Shown here: in pieces, positions 22,061 to 36,145 of the stretch
Layout: each line of letters opens with the position of its first letter
Numbering within the stretch: the stretch's first letter is position 1
Assembly (NCBI GenBank): GCA_027186245.1
Contig: CP114481.1
Location: forward strand, 2,898,501-2,962,500
Direction: 5' to 3'
From: Coriaria nepalensis
Taxonomy: Eukaryota > Streptophyta > Magnoliopsida > Cucurbitales > Coriariaceae
Length of the DNA: 64,000 nt
Made by a program: the position numbers and the translations under genes
Notes under the pieces: generated by a model
What the model was told of the DNA's origin: nothing
Seen by the model: the letters and a program-made list of their open reading frames with translations, nothing else
Database searches by the model: none

Positions 22061-25000
22061 TGATCTCGAGGATGTGGGTCTTCTCGATTATAAGTCGTAT
22101 GGTGAGGACGAGGAGAATTCTGGCAGAATTGAAGAGGGTATGAGAAAGGTTCAAGTTGGAGTCTCTGGTATGACCTGTGCTGCTTGCTCTAACTCTGTCG
22201 AGGGAGCTCTTATGTGCGTTAATGGCGTTTTGAGAGCCTCTGTCGCTTTGCTTCAGAACAGAGCTGATGTGGTTTTTGATCCGAATTTGGTCAAGGTTGC
22301 TCTTACTAATTTCTTACTTTTCTTCTTTTTCTTGGCGAAGTAGATAATATTATAATACCCATCTTTCTCTGATTTAGATTGACTTCGTTGCGTTTGGATT
22401 GTTTAGATTTTGAATATATCTGGTCAGTGTGACTTCTGGATTTTCTTTGAGCTATAGGAGTTCGCTTTGGAGTTTGAACTGTCTGCCAACTTATTTACTT
22501 TGATGAATAAGTCAATTTTTTTGCTGATCATGATTAAACCCATCAGATTTTGTTAATCATTTTTTTCTTTGAACTATGATTATACAGTTAGAGTTTTGTC
22601 TATACTTTTAGTCTTTTGAACTATTAACTAATCTTTGTAATCATTGTTTGAATTTACTTCAGTTGTTGAAATATACAAATTTGGATGATGCATCATTACT
22701 AGTCTCAAACATTGATAATTTGATCAATGTCTATAGTTTGATTTCTTAACTGCAGTTTTTATGAGTAGTTGCTTGGAATTTGGATAATGGTTTTTGGCTG
22801 CATGCATTGAATTTTTTTCTTTTTTTGGCCAAGAAGTTCGTGCATTGAATTTATCATGCAACTTTTCAGCTAATTTCTAGTTACCTGCGGTGGTATCATG
22901 GTAGTTTTATTTGTTATTGTGGCCATTCAGGTTGAAACAGTTATTGGTTTTCCTTTCTACAAGTCTGTGTATTAGAGATTTAATTACTGTTTTCCATTCC
23001 AATGCCATTATCATGGAATATCTATTAATCTTTTCCTTATTTTGTTCCCGGACTAAGAATTACATAGACCAGTCAATGATTTTATTGTCCCCAAATCTTT
23101 CTTTTTTTTTTTGGGGGGGGGGGGTTATCATATTGCTATGTCTTAAAATTTTCACTCGTGCTTAGCAATAGAGTTGTGGCATATTTACTTTTCCTGTATT
23201 TTCATTGTCTTCTCTCTCTCTCTCATGTTCATAGATTTGTTTATCATATAATTTCATGGTACTTCATCTCAACACCGAGGATGAACAGAAATGTTTGGGA
23301 GAAATGTTATCTAAATTTGAAATTTTTATGTTGTATCATTTCCCTCTTTGTTCTGACTAGTCAGGAACCTGACTGAAAGAAAAGTTGTGCCTGATTTTTG
23401 TTGAGTTCATTCTTGGAAGCACTCAACTATTTGGAATTCCAGATTTAGATATTGAACTTGAATACAAACTATGCTAAAAGAGTGCGTTGTTCACACTCTG
23501 TTTAGATATAGCCAAAAAAAGAAGTGACAATTTTGAATCAATATCAAAAGCTATCCAACTACATAAAATGCTTAGTCCTTTTTAAATCTTAGCAGTTGGG
23601 AATTATGATGTTTTTGACACACATCTTATGGAGCAGATATTTTTATGAATAATGTGTATCATTAGTAACTTAGACTCTAAACCCTTTGGCTCCTATTCTC
23701 ACTTAGTCTCAAACAATCTCTGATGCAACAGACCCTTTTCTATTTTCCATTTGGCTAATGGCCATCATTTACATGTTTCTGTGGAATTTACTGTCTTTGT
23801 ATATGCTTCAGCATTCAATTACCATCCTCTGGGTTTGCAGAGAAATCACGTTATTCTTTTGGTAGAGCTCATTGCCTCAGTTTAGAGTAACTTAAGCATT
23901 TTGAGTTCCTCAAGCGTCGTTTTGTGTCTGTTTACTTGTTCAGGATGAAGATATCAAGAATGCAATTGAAGATGCTGGGTTTGAAGCTGAGATTCTTCCG
24001 GAACCTAGCACTTTTGGAACAAAGCCAAATGGAACTCTAATGGGACAATTTACGATAGGAGGTATGACATGTGCGGCCTGTGTGAACTCTGTCGAAGGTA
24101 TTTTGAGAGATCTTCCAGGTGTCAAGAGGGCAGTGGTTTCCTTGGCTACTTCATTAGGAGAGGTTGAATATGATCCTTCTGTAATTAGTAAAGATGAAAT
24201 AGTCAATGCAATTGAAGATGCTGGGTTTGAAGCTTCACTTGTACAGAGCAGTGAGCAGGATAAGATTGTTCTTGGGGTTGGTGGAATATTCAGCGAGATG
24301 GATGCCCAATTTTTGGAGGGGATACTTGTGAGCTTGAAAGGAGTGAGAAAATTTGGCTTTGACCGGGATTCAAGAGAACTAGAAGTTCTCTTTGACCCTG
24401 AAGTTATCAGTTCTAGATCTTTGGTGGATGGGATAGAGGCAAGAAGCAATGGGGAGTATAAATTACACGTTGTCAGCCCGTATTTGAGAATGACTTCTAA
24501 AGATGTTGGAGAAGCCGCAAATATGTTTCGCTTATTCAGCTCGAGTTTGTTTCTCAGTGTGAGTATCCTTATCTTTTTTCTTTCCTTTCTTCATCTCTCT
24601 CTCTCTCTCACCCTCTTCTTCTTCTTCTTCTTTTTTCTGCTAGTAGGTTATGGGGATCTGATGTTCTATGGTTCTATAATGTTATGGGTGTTATCTGAAC
24701 TCTGAACAATGCCATAAAATTAGTCCAAATGTTTGTTTCTTTTGATAATGTTCTGTTGGTATTTTACATATCAGTTAATTATGTAGTTGTTTGTGCGAAA
24801 GCAATTATAGTTAGGAATGCATGCATGTGAAGAGTTCTAGGGATATTTATCATAAGGAGAACAGTATTGATCTCACTTTTAGGCATTAACTAAGTTACAA
24901 GATATAAAGCATTTGAGAAAAGAAAATATCACAAACTTAACAATGACAGCTGAATTTTTCTCTAGGTCCTGGTCTTTCTCGTCCGGGTAGTTTGTCCTCA

Positions 25001-28000
25001 CATTCCTCTGATATATTCATTATTACTATGGCGATGTGGGCCCTTCCTCATGGATGATTGGTTGAAGTGGGCATTGGTAAGTATTGTCCAATTTGTGATT
25101 GGGAAACGCTTCTATGTTGCAGCGGCAAGAGCTCTTAGAAACGGATCAACTAACATGGATGTTTTGGTTGCTTTGGGTACTTCGGCCTCTTACTTCTACT
25201 CTGTTTGTGCACTTCTTTATGGTGCAGTTACTGGTTTTTGGTCCCCCACATACTTTGAAACAAGTGCCATGCTCATAACGTTTGTCTTATTGGGGAAGTA
25301 CTTGGAGTGTCTTGCAAAGGGAAAAACTTCAGATGCCATCAAGAACTTAGTAAAGCTCACCCCCGCCACAACATTGTTGCTTGTAAAAAATAAAGGTGCT
25401 TCTCTTTTCTTTCTTTTGCTTTTTACTTTGGATTATCAGATGTATTAGTGAATTTCAAATTTACTGAAACCTTATTGTTTGGAATATGAAACGTTTCACT
25501 TGGTTGTTTAATATCAGTTCTAGTCGTTTCTAATATGATAACAGCAAATAGCCATTCTTCCTTGTGAAGTAATTTCTTTCCCCCGAAATAGTAGACTTGG
25601 AATAAAAATCAATTAGGTTTATTGTTTTATTGAACTTATTTGAATTTTGTCTTGGAATTAGTTAGAGCTTCTAATTAACTGGTCTGATCATAGCATTTTG
25701 GTTTTAGGTGGGGATTTGATAGAAGAAAGGGAAATAGACTCTTTACTAATTCAGCCTGGTGATACTTTGAAAGTTGTTCCTGGTGCAAAGGTTCCAGCTG
25801 ATGGCATGGTTGTTTGGGGTGCAAGTTATGTAAATGAAAGTATGGTTACTGGTGAAGCTATACCTATTCTTAAGGAGATCAATTCACCAGTTATTGGAGG
25901 TACTATTAATTTGCACGGTGCTCTCCATGTACAAGCTACCAAAGTAGGATCTGATACAGTTTTGAGCCAGATCATAAGTTTGGTTGAGACAGCACAGATG
26001 TCTAAAGCCCCTATTCAGAAATTTGCTGATTTTGTAAGTATTTCCGAACGTAGTTCAATATATGTGTTTTTCCATATTTATTCAGTGGTCTTTATATTTT
26101 TCTCTCAACTTTCTTTTTTGGGGATTGAAATATGATGAAGTCTGCATTTACTTTTGCTTTTAAAAGAAAAATTCAAGTTGGAAGAGATATCTATTGCATC
26201 CTGGTGTTTAACTATGATCAAGCTTGTAGCATCATAAAGTGATGTGTACAAACGTGCTTGCACTAATCTTTTGCTGATTTTCCATCATGTTCATAACCAT
26301 GTCTTGCATTAAATTTAAGATTAGTATGATTTTGTAACAAGAAAAGAAAATGCTGTAAAGTTGAAGATTACACCTGTGAAGATTTGTTTTATGATTACAA
26401 TGACTTTAATAACAATGTTCTAAAAATGACTTAGATAAATAGCACTAGTAGTTCACATCTTATCCTGGTTTATGACCTGCACATTTTATATATATATTGC
26501 AAGGTATGGAATTCAACTACTCAGGGACCATTTTAATAGTAGGCATCTGTTCCTTTGCAGGTAGCAAGCGTATTTGTTCCAACAGTTGTTTTCATGGCAA
26601 TATTGACATTATTGGGTTGGTAAGTTTTCTAGTTCACATTTCCTTTACCAAAAAACCGTTTTTGATTTATGAAGCTATTAGTATAAAGCCTCCTCAACAT
26701 TATAACCTCCCCTTTGCTTTTCTGCAGGTATATTGGTGGAACTTTTGGAGCTTACCCAGAAAATTGGCTGCCCGCAAATGGAAATTACTTCGTTTTTTCT
26801 CTAATGTTTTCAATATCGGTTGTAGTAATTGCCTGCCCCTGTGCACTTGGTTTGGCCACTCCAACTGCTGTCATGGTTGCGACTGGAGTTGGGGCTAATA
26901 ATGGTGTGTTGATCAAAGGAGGAGATGCTTTAGAAAGGGCTCAGAAGATTACGCATGTGATCTTTGATAAAACGGGGACCCTTACGCAGGGAAAAGCCAC
27001 TGTAACAACCGCCAAAGTTTTCAACAAGATGGAACGTGCAGAATTCCTTAAGTTGGTAGCTTCTGCAGAGGTGATTTTCAATTTCTTATAATCTTTTTCT
27101 TGGCTCCATTAGGCTCAAACTTTAAAACGTAATATTTGCTTTAAAAGATCCAGTTTTGACCATAAAACAATAGCATGCTTCAATCACTCTTGAATTATTA
27201 TCCGTTCACTTTGTAAAAAATGTGAGAACAACACTATTTGCTAGAACTCCAGTTTTCCCAATTACATTTACGAAATCCTCAAGTTTTACTTTTCAGGCTT
27301 TTTAAATTGATTTTAATATTGTATTTTCTCTAAAGCTAATGCCAGATTCTTTCCACTTGACTAGGCTAGCAGCGAACACCCACTGGCAAAAGCAATAGTG
27401 GAATATGCACGCCATTTTCATTTCTTTGACGACCCTGCTTCAGCTGAGAACTGTCAAAATCACAGCAAACAGTTGCCTGGATGGCTTTTTGACGTATCAA
27501 ATTTCACTGCCCTTCCTGGAAGAGGGGTCCAATGCTTTATAGAAGGAAAAAAACTTCTGGTTAGTTTCATTTAAATTCCAACAATTATTGATGTCTGTCG
27601 GTTGATCATAAATCACGGGATTTTGAAAAAACTTTATTCCTTATAGTTGTTCTTATTGGAGGCAGTTGTTCCTAACAGGTTGGAAATAGGAAGCTGATGA
27701 CTGAAAATGGAATCAGCATAGAACCTCATGTAGAAAATTTTGTTGCAGAGCTGGAAGAAGGTGCCAACACAGGCATACTTGTTGCATATGATGATAACTT
27801 GATTGGTGTTTTGGGAGTTGCGGACCCACTTAAGAGAGAAGCAGCTGTTGTCATAGAGGGCCTTGTGAAAATGGGAGTTATTCCAGTCATGGTTACGGGG
27901 GATAATTGGCGGACAGCCCATGCTGTTGCCAGGGAGGTTAGCATAAACTTTATTTATTCATTACTGGGATATTTGCTTCTTTTTTTTATCCTTTTATCAT

Positions 28001-28857
28001 GTTAGTCCAGTGGGAAATTTTGTTGGCATATTTGTTATCAAAGTTCTATTTCACGTATTTCGTTATCTTTACATGAGAAAGCTTTTGTTATCTTGCATGC
28101 AATAAAAGAGGTGCAGTGTTTGCTTGTGAAAAATGGTTCTTAGTGATTCCATAAAGTGTTTGAAACTGGATAACAATTTACTGGAAATCAGGCAAACTGT
28201 TTTCAGTTAGACTTATAGGTTTAGTAGATTTTGTGTTTGAAAAACAGAAGAAGAAACTGCATTTTTGCAAACTGTCTCACAATGCCTTGTGCATTTGAAA
28301 CTTGAATCCATGGTTTCTCAAAGATTTAGTTATGATACTCATAATCATCTAACTCATAAAATTGATTTGTGGGAATGCAGGTTGGTATCAAAGATGTGAG
28401 GGCGGAGGTGATGCCATCTGGCAAAGCTGAAGTCGTGCGATCCTTCCAGAACGACGGAAACATAGTGGCAATGGTAGGTGATGGAATCAACGACTCACCT
28501 GCTCTAGCCGCTGCGGATGTAGGAATGGCAATCGGGGCAGGGACAGATGTTGCTATTGAAGCAGCCGACTACGTTCTGATGAGAAACAATCTCGAAGATG
28601 TAATCATAGCCATCGATCTCTCGAGAAAGACCTTTACTCGGATCCGGTTAAATTACTTCTTTGCCATGGCCTACAATGTGATTGCCATTCCGGTAGCTGC
28701 CGGAGCTTTTTATCCTTGGCTGGGTTTGAAATTGCCGCCATGGGCTGCTGGGGCATGCATGGCTTTATCATCCGTAAGTGTTGTATGCTCCTCTTTGCTT
28801 CTTAGGAGATACAAAAAACCGAGACTTACCACTATACTAGAAATAACTGTAGAGTAG
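21972..28857 (+). CDS. RAN1 (HMA7): Copper-transporting P1B-ATPase, RAN1/HMA7 type, nine exons, 1008 aa
   Basis: Nine exons join in frame: 21972-22295, 23944-24558, 24966-25395, 25708-26033, 26561-26619, 26728-27070, 27365-27559, 27679-27936 and 28381-28857. All introns are GT..AG, and the total is 3027 bases. The product pumps Cu(I) across endomembranes using ATP; in Arabidopsis RAN1 loads copper into ethylene receptors. Two N-terminal heavy-metal domains carry GMTCAAC (cysteines 69/72 and 151/154), followed by a third, degenerate one without CxxC. Then come the TGE actuator loop (504-506), the CPC ion-binding motif in the membrane (621-623), DKTGT with phosphorylated Asp665, SEHPL (702-706), TGDN (837-840) and GDGIND (883-888). 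About eight membrane helices are expected. Length fits RAN1 (about 1001). The start at 21972 is chosen because a TATA-like box lies just upstream of the earlier in-frame ATG (21750). No frame damage was seen. Confidence 0.95.
23103..23124. repeat. T-run/G-run homopolymer pair in intron 1
   Basis: A run of about ten T is followed directly by a run of about twelve G inside the first intron of the copper ATPase gene. Such a junction is prone to slippage and to assembly or read error. Confidence 0.7.
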
Positions 28858-30504
28858 AAGACGAAGAAAAATATCGAAAGGTTTCTAGGGTTTTAGGTTG
28901 ATCACAGGGAAGGAGATTTGATTGTATTGGATCAAAATGGGGTGTGGAAGAAAAAAATGATTACCCAATTTTGTGCATTTTACTTCATTTGTGGTGGGGT
29001 ATAAGTTTTTAATCCCCCAATGTCTTGTAATTGATGCTTGTATAATAATTTCGTCTCTTATAAGGCAAGTGTTAGCCATTTCAAAAATGGTTTCCTTTTT
29101 GTTGCAATGATTCCTTTTAGAGAATTTATGGGATATATCGTATTTATAGAAGATGGATCGAATAACAAAATTTAATATAAGACAAATGAAGTTCATTTGA
29201 GTTATTTTTGTAAAGTTTTTCGCTTTGTTGGTTATAAGTTCATGTGGACATGTACTAAGCTCAAGTTCAGGCCCAAAACATATAACTTGAATGAGATTTT
29301 TCAACATGCATAAATTATTATTATTATTATTTAAATTCAATTTAATCTAAGGAAAAAAAAATGACGATGAATTAAAGTTGTGATGTATTTTAATATGATT
29401 TGTGATGTGTTGTTATCATGTGATTGGTTAGTGTAAAAAAAAAAACTTATACTCTTATGTAGATGCCAAAAGACCTCAAGTCAAATGGATTAGATATATA
29501 TTATTTTTATTCGAGCGTTAGTTTCATTAAACGTCACTTGGGAGAAACTTTCGAAACATGAAGATAACAAGTCAGAGAGTTGAAGCAGACGTTTGAATCA
29601 ATTCAATGGTCAAACAAATTCTAGAACACAGACCAAGTCATACTTATTTACAAATTCTATAGAGACAGACCGGAAGCAACTATTAGAACTGACGTGAATT
29701 TAAGGGTATATTTGCTTTGAGAATGTAATTGATTTATCATTCAATTATGTTATTTCGATTTGAAAAATAATGAAGTACGATGACTTTTAAATTTTCGGTT
29801 AAATAAAAATATTATTTTTTTTATTCTTATCAAAATATATATTTTTAGTAAAAATCAATTTAATCATCTTTTTAAATATAATCTCTTACGTTTTTTTTTT
29901 TTTTTTTTGGTGGTAATTGAATAATTTTTTAAACTTATTCTTCTACTTATTCCTTCTGCAATATAGACAAAAAGAATTATTATTCTTATTCTATTTCATT
30001 TTCATTGCTCATTCCTTTTCTCATTCTCTCAAGGAATCGAACTAAACATGTCATTTAGTTCAATTAGATCTGACACTTCACGAGGAAAAACTGGATCAAT
30101 CCGATCTCATTCTCCATGAAGGATTTGTTCGATCCTAATGGTTCTTCGCAAAGAAACGACTGATTTGATTTGGATACTTCACGAAAAAATCATATCATTT
30201 CGATCGATTTCTCGTACAAAAGACAGATCATTTTGATAGTTTTTTTTTTCTAAGAAATCAGATTGGGTTTCGGTTTTTTATTTTTATTTTTATTTTTATT
30301 TTTCCAAAAATGAAAAATAAAAATTTAGAATATAAAATAGAAAATAGAAAAATAAATCAATATGGGAGAAAAATAGAGAAAGATTTAAGGATGAGAAAAA
30401 AATTATCAAAGTGACAAAAAAATCTCATTTGAACTATACATGAATTAAAAGTCTCATTTAAACTTGAGATTATTTTAAAAATTACCATTATCTAGATTAT
30501 TTTT
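28858..30504. other. Downstream flank of the RAN1-type gene, no gene recognised
   Basis: The 3' untranslated region of the ATPase probably covers roughly the first 200 bases. The rest is AT-rich with an ATT microsatellite near 29317-29330 and several poly(T) tracts. The 151-codon minus-strand open frame at 28885-29340 begins in this UTR and has no recognisable features. Confidence 0.45.
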
Positions 30505-30884
30505 GTTAAATACCCTTCATTCCCTTTTTTTTTTTTTTTTTTTTGCTTTATATCCTTTTGAAATTTAAAAAAAATCAAAAATATGAAATTACCGATTAAC
30601 CTTCGCATTATTTTTACGATAACTTACCGATATCGTTCTCTTCCATTATCTTACAATCCTAAATCCCTAAATTCCCAAACCGGCATCTTACTCTTCTCTC
30701 CTCTTCTCTTTGTTTCACTCTAATCGGCTTCATTCTCATCTCACGACCATGGAGGATAATTGGTCCAGAAAATATGAAAATCAGACGGTTTATTTTGAAT
30801 TTGAATAAATTGTTATATGATTTGGAGTTTAATTGTTAGGGTGTGGATTTGTGAAATGTGAGTATGAATATGTGAGATCGCACA

Positions 30885-30985
30885 TGTCGGTCTGTGCATC
30901 TCAAACCGACATCTCACATGTCTGTTTGAGATGCGCAGATCGACATATGAGATGTCGGTTTGAGATTAGGCCGACATGTGAGATA
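30885..30985. repeat. Inverted/tandem copies of a CATCTCACATGTCGGT-type repeat
   Basis: Four to five imperfect copies, in both orientations, of a unit with the core ATCTCACATGTCGGTNTGAG lie just inside the left end of the Mutator-like element. The same word family recurs at 50051-50158 and near 50540-50740. Confidence 0.75.
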
Positions 30986-31045
30986 TCAGTTTGTGAAATT
31001 CTGATTTTTGTGAAATAAATTGAAATTGTTTTATTTCACATTTTT

Positions 31046-33968
31046 ATGAGACAAATTGAAATTATTATTTTTATTTATTATTTTTATGGTGAGCTATTGG
31101 TTAGACTTTTTCGCATGCTTAAATATGAGGATCATTTTTCATCATCCATTATCGTTCGATCAAAATTGCATGATATTTTTTGTATGATTAAGACAAAGTT
31201 TAATTATAGAGAGTTGGAAATATTTAGGAAATCATGCTTCAGGCATTTCTCAAAGGTTGACGAGAGGCTTATATTTTCTACCCAAATAATTAATTCTTTG
31301 ATTGTTCCCCAGACTTAAATCAAAAAAATATGAGTCATGGTATATTATAAATAATCAATCTCTCCGTTATTCAATAAAAGAGTTTGCTCTTATTACCAAA
31401 TTGAGATGTCATAAAATATCAGTCTCTTTATCGATCAAAGTTAGGAAAAATGCTGAATTTTTTAATTACTAGTTTAATGAAAAAGATAATATTACATATG
31501 GTTAGCTTATAGAGATTTTTAAAATATAGAGAGTAGAACTAAGAAACTGAATGATCAAGATGTTGATGAAACAATAAAGATGGATGATTTACATGTGAAG
31601 TTATGGCTTCTTTACTTTTTGGTGGTTGCTCTCTTAGGTTTAAGAAAGTCGCATAAAACACCACATCAATATTTATATATATTCTCGGATATGGAGTTCT
31701 GCAATAATTATCTTTGGGGTAAAATAGTTCATAAGAGAACTATACAAAATATTCAGAGGGATGACCTCATGGAGAAGTCCATAAGAGTTACAAATAGAGA
31801 AAAAATGGCTATTAAGTGAGATTTACTCGGTTTTCCGCTCGCCTTCTAGGTAATTAGTCTTAGTTTTGATTTATAGTTATTTTTTATTACTTAATAAGTC
31901 TTAATGATATTTTTTTAATTATTATAGGTATGGGTGCTTGAAGCAATTTCAAGCATTAGAGAGACTTTTAGAGAGCGTATAGAGAGAACCCATAAGCCAC
32001 ATATTTTAATTTGGACCATGCATTCTAGTAAACCAATGCTCAAGAAAATTATCAAAGTTTTGAGTAACTGAGAAGTTAGTTTTTATTGTAATCGATAATT
32101 ATTTATATTACAATTATTTAATTAACCAACTTATGTAAATTTCTTTTAATGATATAGACTATATTACATGGAATCTTACGCCCATCAAGGAGGGAAGAAT
32201 ATTCTCCTTATATGGCTAGTATTAACCTGTTCGATGACGAGGTTGATGATGACATCATTGATTATGTGATGGCTTTACTAGATCCCACCACAAGGACGTA
32301 CACTATTCTGAAGAGTCTTGCGTATATATTGTTCAATATGACAGGGACATCGTGGTAGGGAAGGAGGAGGAGAAGGAAGAGGAGAAGAAGAAAGAGGAGG
32401 AGGAGAACAACGTAAATATAGAGTGGGTACATGATTTTTTATAGGTAGAGGATGAGACACCAACCTTTGATCGAGCCTTTCTATCTTCGCCAATCGTCGA
32501 TCGTGATATGTAGTATATGATGCAAAGGATGGAAAGAAGATTGAGGCTGTTGGTTAGAAGATGGAGCAGATATTTGGTGGGCTAGAGAAGAGATTCGGTG
32601 GGCTGGAGAAGAGATTCGGTGGGCTGGAACGTAAAGTCAATTAGATCTATGAGAAAGTAGGGGATGCATCTTATCCATCCGCTAGTGCACATCTCTCGTG
32701 TGATCACACTATATAGCCACATTGCATTCATCAAATCCACATCATTTTTCAAGTGATCTAGGAGATGGATTAAGTATGAATATTACTTATTTAAGAATTT
32801 AGTTAAAAATAATAATTCTTAGATTTTCCTAAGTCTTATATCTTTTATTGTTTGTGAAGGGGTGACTAGAGGTGATAACGCCTCCTACGCAACGCCAGTT
32901 CCATAACGATCTATGAGAATAAGGAAGCCTAGCACTTTTCTCAAGTCTTTATTCATGGATACAACAGAACTCAACTCTCCATTCTTGGATCCCAAACTAC
33001 AATGTAATAAATTTTGATCCATATCCTAAACCAGATAAGGTCGTAAAAGGGATTGTAATGATGTGAAAGACAAGTAAAGATGATTCGACCATCCAACTTA
33101 TAACGGGAATTCAAGTCATCAAGAATTTTTTTAAGATATTAAGACTCCATAATAAGTGGTTGCAAAGTACAATAAGTATTTCTCAATTTTAATTAAATAT
33201 AACAATTACATTTATAGATAATTTTACTTGGAACCTAATTTTAATGAACTGATTGGTAGCATATCAATAAATGTTTATTGTTGATCTGGATGCAGCTAGA
33301 AAATTATCCCAATTTATTATATTTAATTAAAAGAAATCTCTTAGTAATAATGGACGATCTCTTCCGTGCGATTTTGGTTGGGGTGACAAGGAGCATCGAC
33401 AAGTAGATGACCCATTACTCTTTAAGTATGTATGAAAATCTGACTTATGTAAAAAAATTTATATCTTAGATTTTTAGTATTATGTCCTAACACGATTGAC
33501 TCTTGAGTTGTAGTTACATAGTGGTAGAATGGCACAATGACTTGGAAGCCTTGCTTGGGATAATATATCTAGTGTGTATATGCCGCTGAACTTAAAAAAT
33601 ATACATTGGGTGGCCTTACACGTGGACTTAGACACATGGATTATATATGTTATAGATTCGAGAATAGATATTCGGAAGGAAACTAAAGTCACACCCATAT
33701 ATTTGGCATTATGTAAGATCTTAGCTCAATTCATCTACTTAATACCCAATGTAAATAATAAATACGAGACTTAGAATTATTGAGATTTTAATTTACAAAT
33801 GATGAAAATACAACAAAATAAGAAAGGAGATTGTGGTGTTTATATAATTAAATGTATAAAATTTCATTCGATAAGATTTTTCATTAGATGAAATAAATGA
33901 TAATATGATTAAGTTATATAGGCGTAAGATGTATACTGACTTGTATAGACATATGCGGGATTTATGAT
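31046..33968 (+). pseudogene. Ulp1-type (C48) cysteine protease gene of a Mutator-like element, decayed
   Basis: The first part (31046-32040) reads a DUF1985-like N-terminal domain in pieces: HDIFCMIKTKFNYRELEIFR, DDLHVKLWLLYFLVVALLG, then a WGK-type segment. A charged middle follows (32340-32660) with Glu/Lys runs and about two and a half copies of a 21-base unit encoding GGLEKRF, a likely coiled coil. The protease part (33340-33968) shows the C48 triad: His in NIHWVALHVD, Asp in VIDSR, and Cys in KGDCGVYIIK. Ulp1 proteases cleave SUMO-like modifiers; transposon copies have no proven role. Stops and frameshifts separate the blocks, although the catalytic residues survive. It faces the transposase gene across about 400 bases. 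Confidence 0.75.
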
Positions 33969-34384
33969 AGAAAATATATGCATATATTATATTTTTTTGT
34001 ATAAAAATAACATTGTTTCTATTTAATTCATATAAATTCTATTTTAGAAATATTAATTTTTGTCCACATGATTTCCGTTGAAAATAAAACAATCAGAAAT
34101 AATTAAGAAATAAATAATAAAAAAAAATTATATTGTGAAAAATAAGATTTCGGTAAAAATAAATAAATAAAAGAGGGAGGGGAGGGTAGATTTTGGTTGG
34201 GCCCGAAATCGTGAAATATATTAAAGACGGTCGACATTGAAAAATAGAAAGATTTAGGTATAAAAAAAAGATTTCTATCTTTGGACCAAAATCTTGAAAC
34301 CTATATTCAAGATTTCGATCCAAATATGTCTGAACCAAAATCTCTCTGGAGATTTCGGTATTTGTCATGATGTTGTATCTAAGT

Positions 34385-36145
34385 CCATGAAAATGAGCAC
34401 TTAACCAGTGTTCGAAATCTTCTATTGAAATCTTCTATTGGATATGCTTTGGCAGCTACTTTGAACAGAGAGGTCATTCCACCGCTCATAAATTTTGATT
34501 TGATATTTTTCCCGATATGCCAAATACATGCACCATGTTTATAATTTAGGTAAACACTTTGTACAACATTTCTAATACTCTATGCTCGATCTGAAATAAT
34601 CACTAAGTTGAGAGTATCTAGTATTATTTCTCGAAGCTTAGTCAAGAACCAAATCCATAATGCCTCATTCTCCAAATCGACTATAGCCCATGCTAACACA
34701 TATAGTTGCTTGTTACCATCTTGTGCGTTCGCGGTTAGAAACATCCCTCTGTATTTACAATTCAAAAAGGTTCCATTGATACTAATAACCTTTCGTATTA
34801 AATTGAACCCCTTAATAGATGCCATAAGAGCCATAGAAAAAATAAAGAAATCTTCCTTCTCCATCCATTTGAATTGCAGTTACAGTATCTTGATTTACGA
34901 GTTTCATTATGGCAGAGTAACATAGTAACCTTGTGTAGCTATCTTTGGCCGTACCCCAAACAAGATCACGTGCAATAGACCTTGTTTTCCATGCCTTCCA
35001 ATAAGTAATATTTACCCTCATATTATTTTGGGCTAAATATTTAATCATTTATGGAGTAGGATTCTCATTGCTACCACTAAAACTATTCATCACATGTTCT
35101 CCAATTACCAATATCGATGCTTGTGACGTGAGGAGTTCAAACTACATGTATGTTGGTCATTATAAGTATGAATTTGGAAAAGTGAATAATCTTTCTTACA
35201 TGTAGCATGAAGCATCCACTTGTAATTTGAATCTACACAACCAACAACATATGTAGTCTCATCTGATTTCTTTACCTTGAATTCAAAATTATGTCGGATC
35301 CCATGCATATGCGGATGCCATCTTTAGATCCTTTTTTTGAATCAAAGAACTAAGAACAATAAAACTCATCTTCGCTCCCTTGTAAAGAAGTAATGGGGAG
35401 TATATTACCGCACTCGTCTTCATTTTTTAGTTGTTGAATATCAGGTAGTGGAAAATTGAGAGTAGTTGTATTATCTAGAGGAAATAAATTATCGGATATA
35501 AGTACTACTCCATCAAAGAAATCACCCTCATACAAATGAAACTTATGATTTATTTCATTATTGTGACAATTATCATAATCTTCCTCCGTTCTTCTAAATT
35601 CGTCGTCTTCGTCGTCTTCATCATCTATCTCATCCTCATTCTTTTCGTCATCCTTAACCTCAATCTCATAAATCAACAGTCCACATCCAAATTCAGATTT
35701 TGATTTAGATATTCATAATTACTATCAATATAACTCATAAAATTCTCATTTTTATTATTACTAAGATCAAGTACGTGGCGTCGCTCTCGAACCTACACAC
35801 CACTTCTCCCCTTCAGAATTAACGTAACATATAATGGAGATGGATTGCTCGAACATGCATTATATAAAAATGACTTCATATATTTCTCATCTTCTATAAA
35901 TATTATATGAGTGATTGATAATAATAATGTTTTATATGCTATTTTCATACCAAATTCACTAGAATCAACATGAATGGTATTATTAATGATAAAAACAAAT
36001 CAATGAAAGATACACCTTTCTCAACTAAAATAGCCTTCCATCCTTTTAATCCTTTTAGGATCCATGATTTTGATGATTTCAAAGTGTCGCTATCATCTGT
36101 CCATTCGCCATCGAAACATACCGGTATGAATATAGATGAATTCAT
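34385..36145 (-). pseudogene. MURA-type (MULE) transposase gene, decayed
   Basis: Minus-strand blocks in order: an N-terminal start at about 36145 (a MuDR plug-like segment), an acidic region rich in Asp/Glu (near 35570-35660), a MuDR DNA-binding-like block (35105-35308: RHNFEFKVKKSDE, then WMLHATCKKD), and the transposase core. The core has GTFLNCKYRGMFLTANAQDG, then a LREII-IISDRA block, then HGACIWHIGKNIKSKF and MTSLFKVAAKAY. In the first catalytic block the usual DGTF reads NGTF, so the first acidic DDE residue is lost; the second (ISDRA) remains. Multiple stops and frame changes confirm that it is dead. Confidence 0.8.

Noticed and set aside
26497..26898. 133-codon frame overlapping ATPase exons 5 and 6
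   Set aside because: It reads through an intron in a different frame from the clear CPC-containing exon.
28885..29340. 151-codon minus-strand frame downstream of the copper ATPase
   Set aside because: It is low in complexity, overlaps the presumed 3' UTR and resembles no family.
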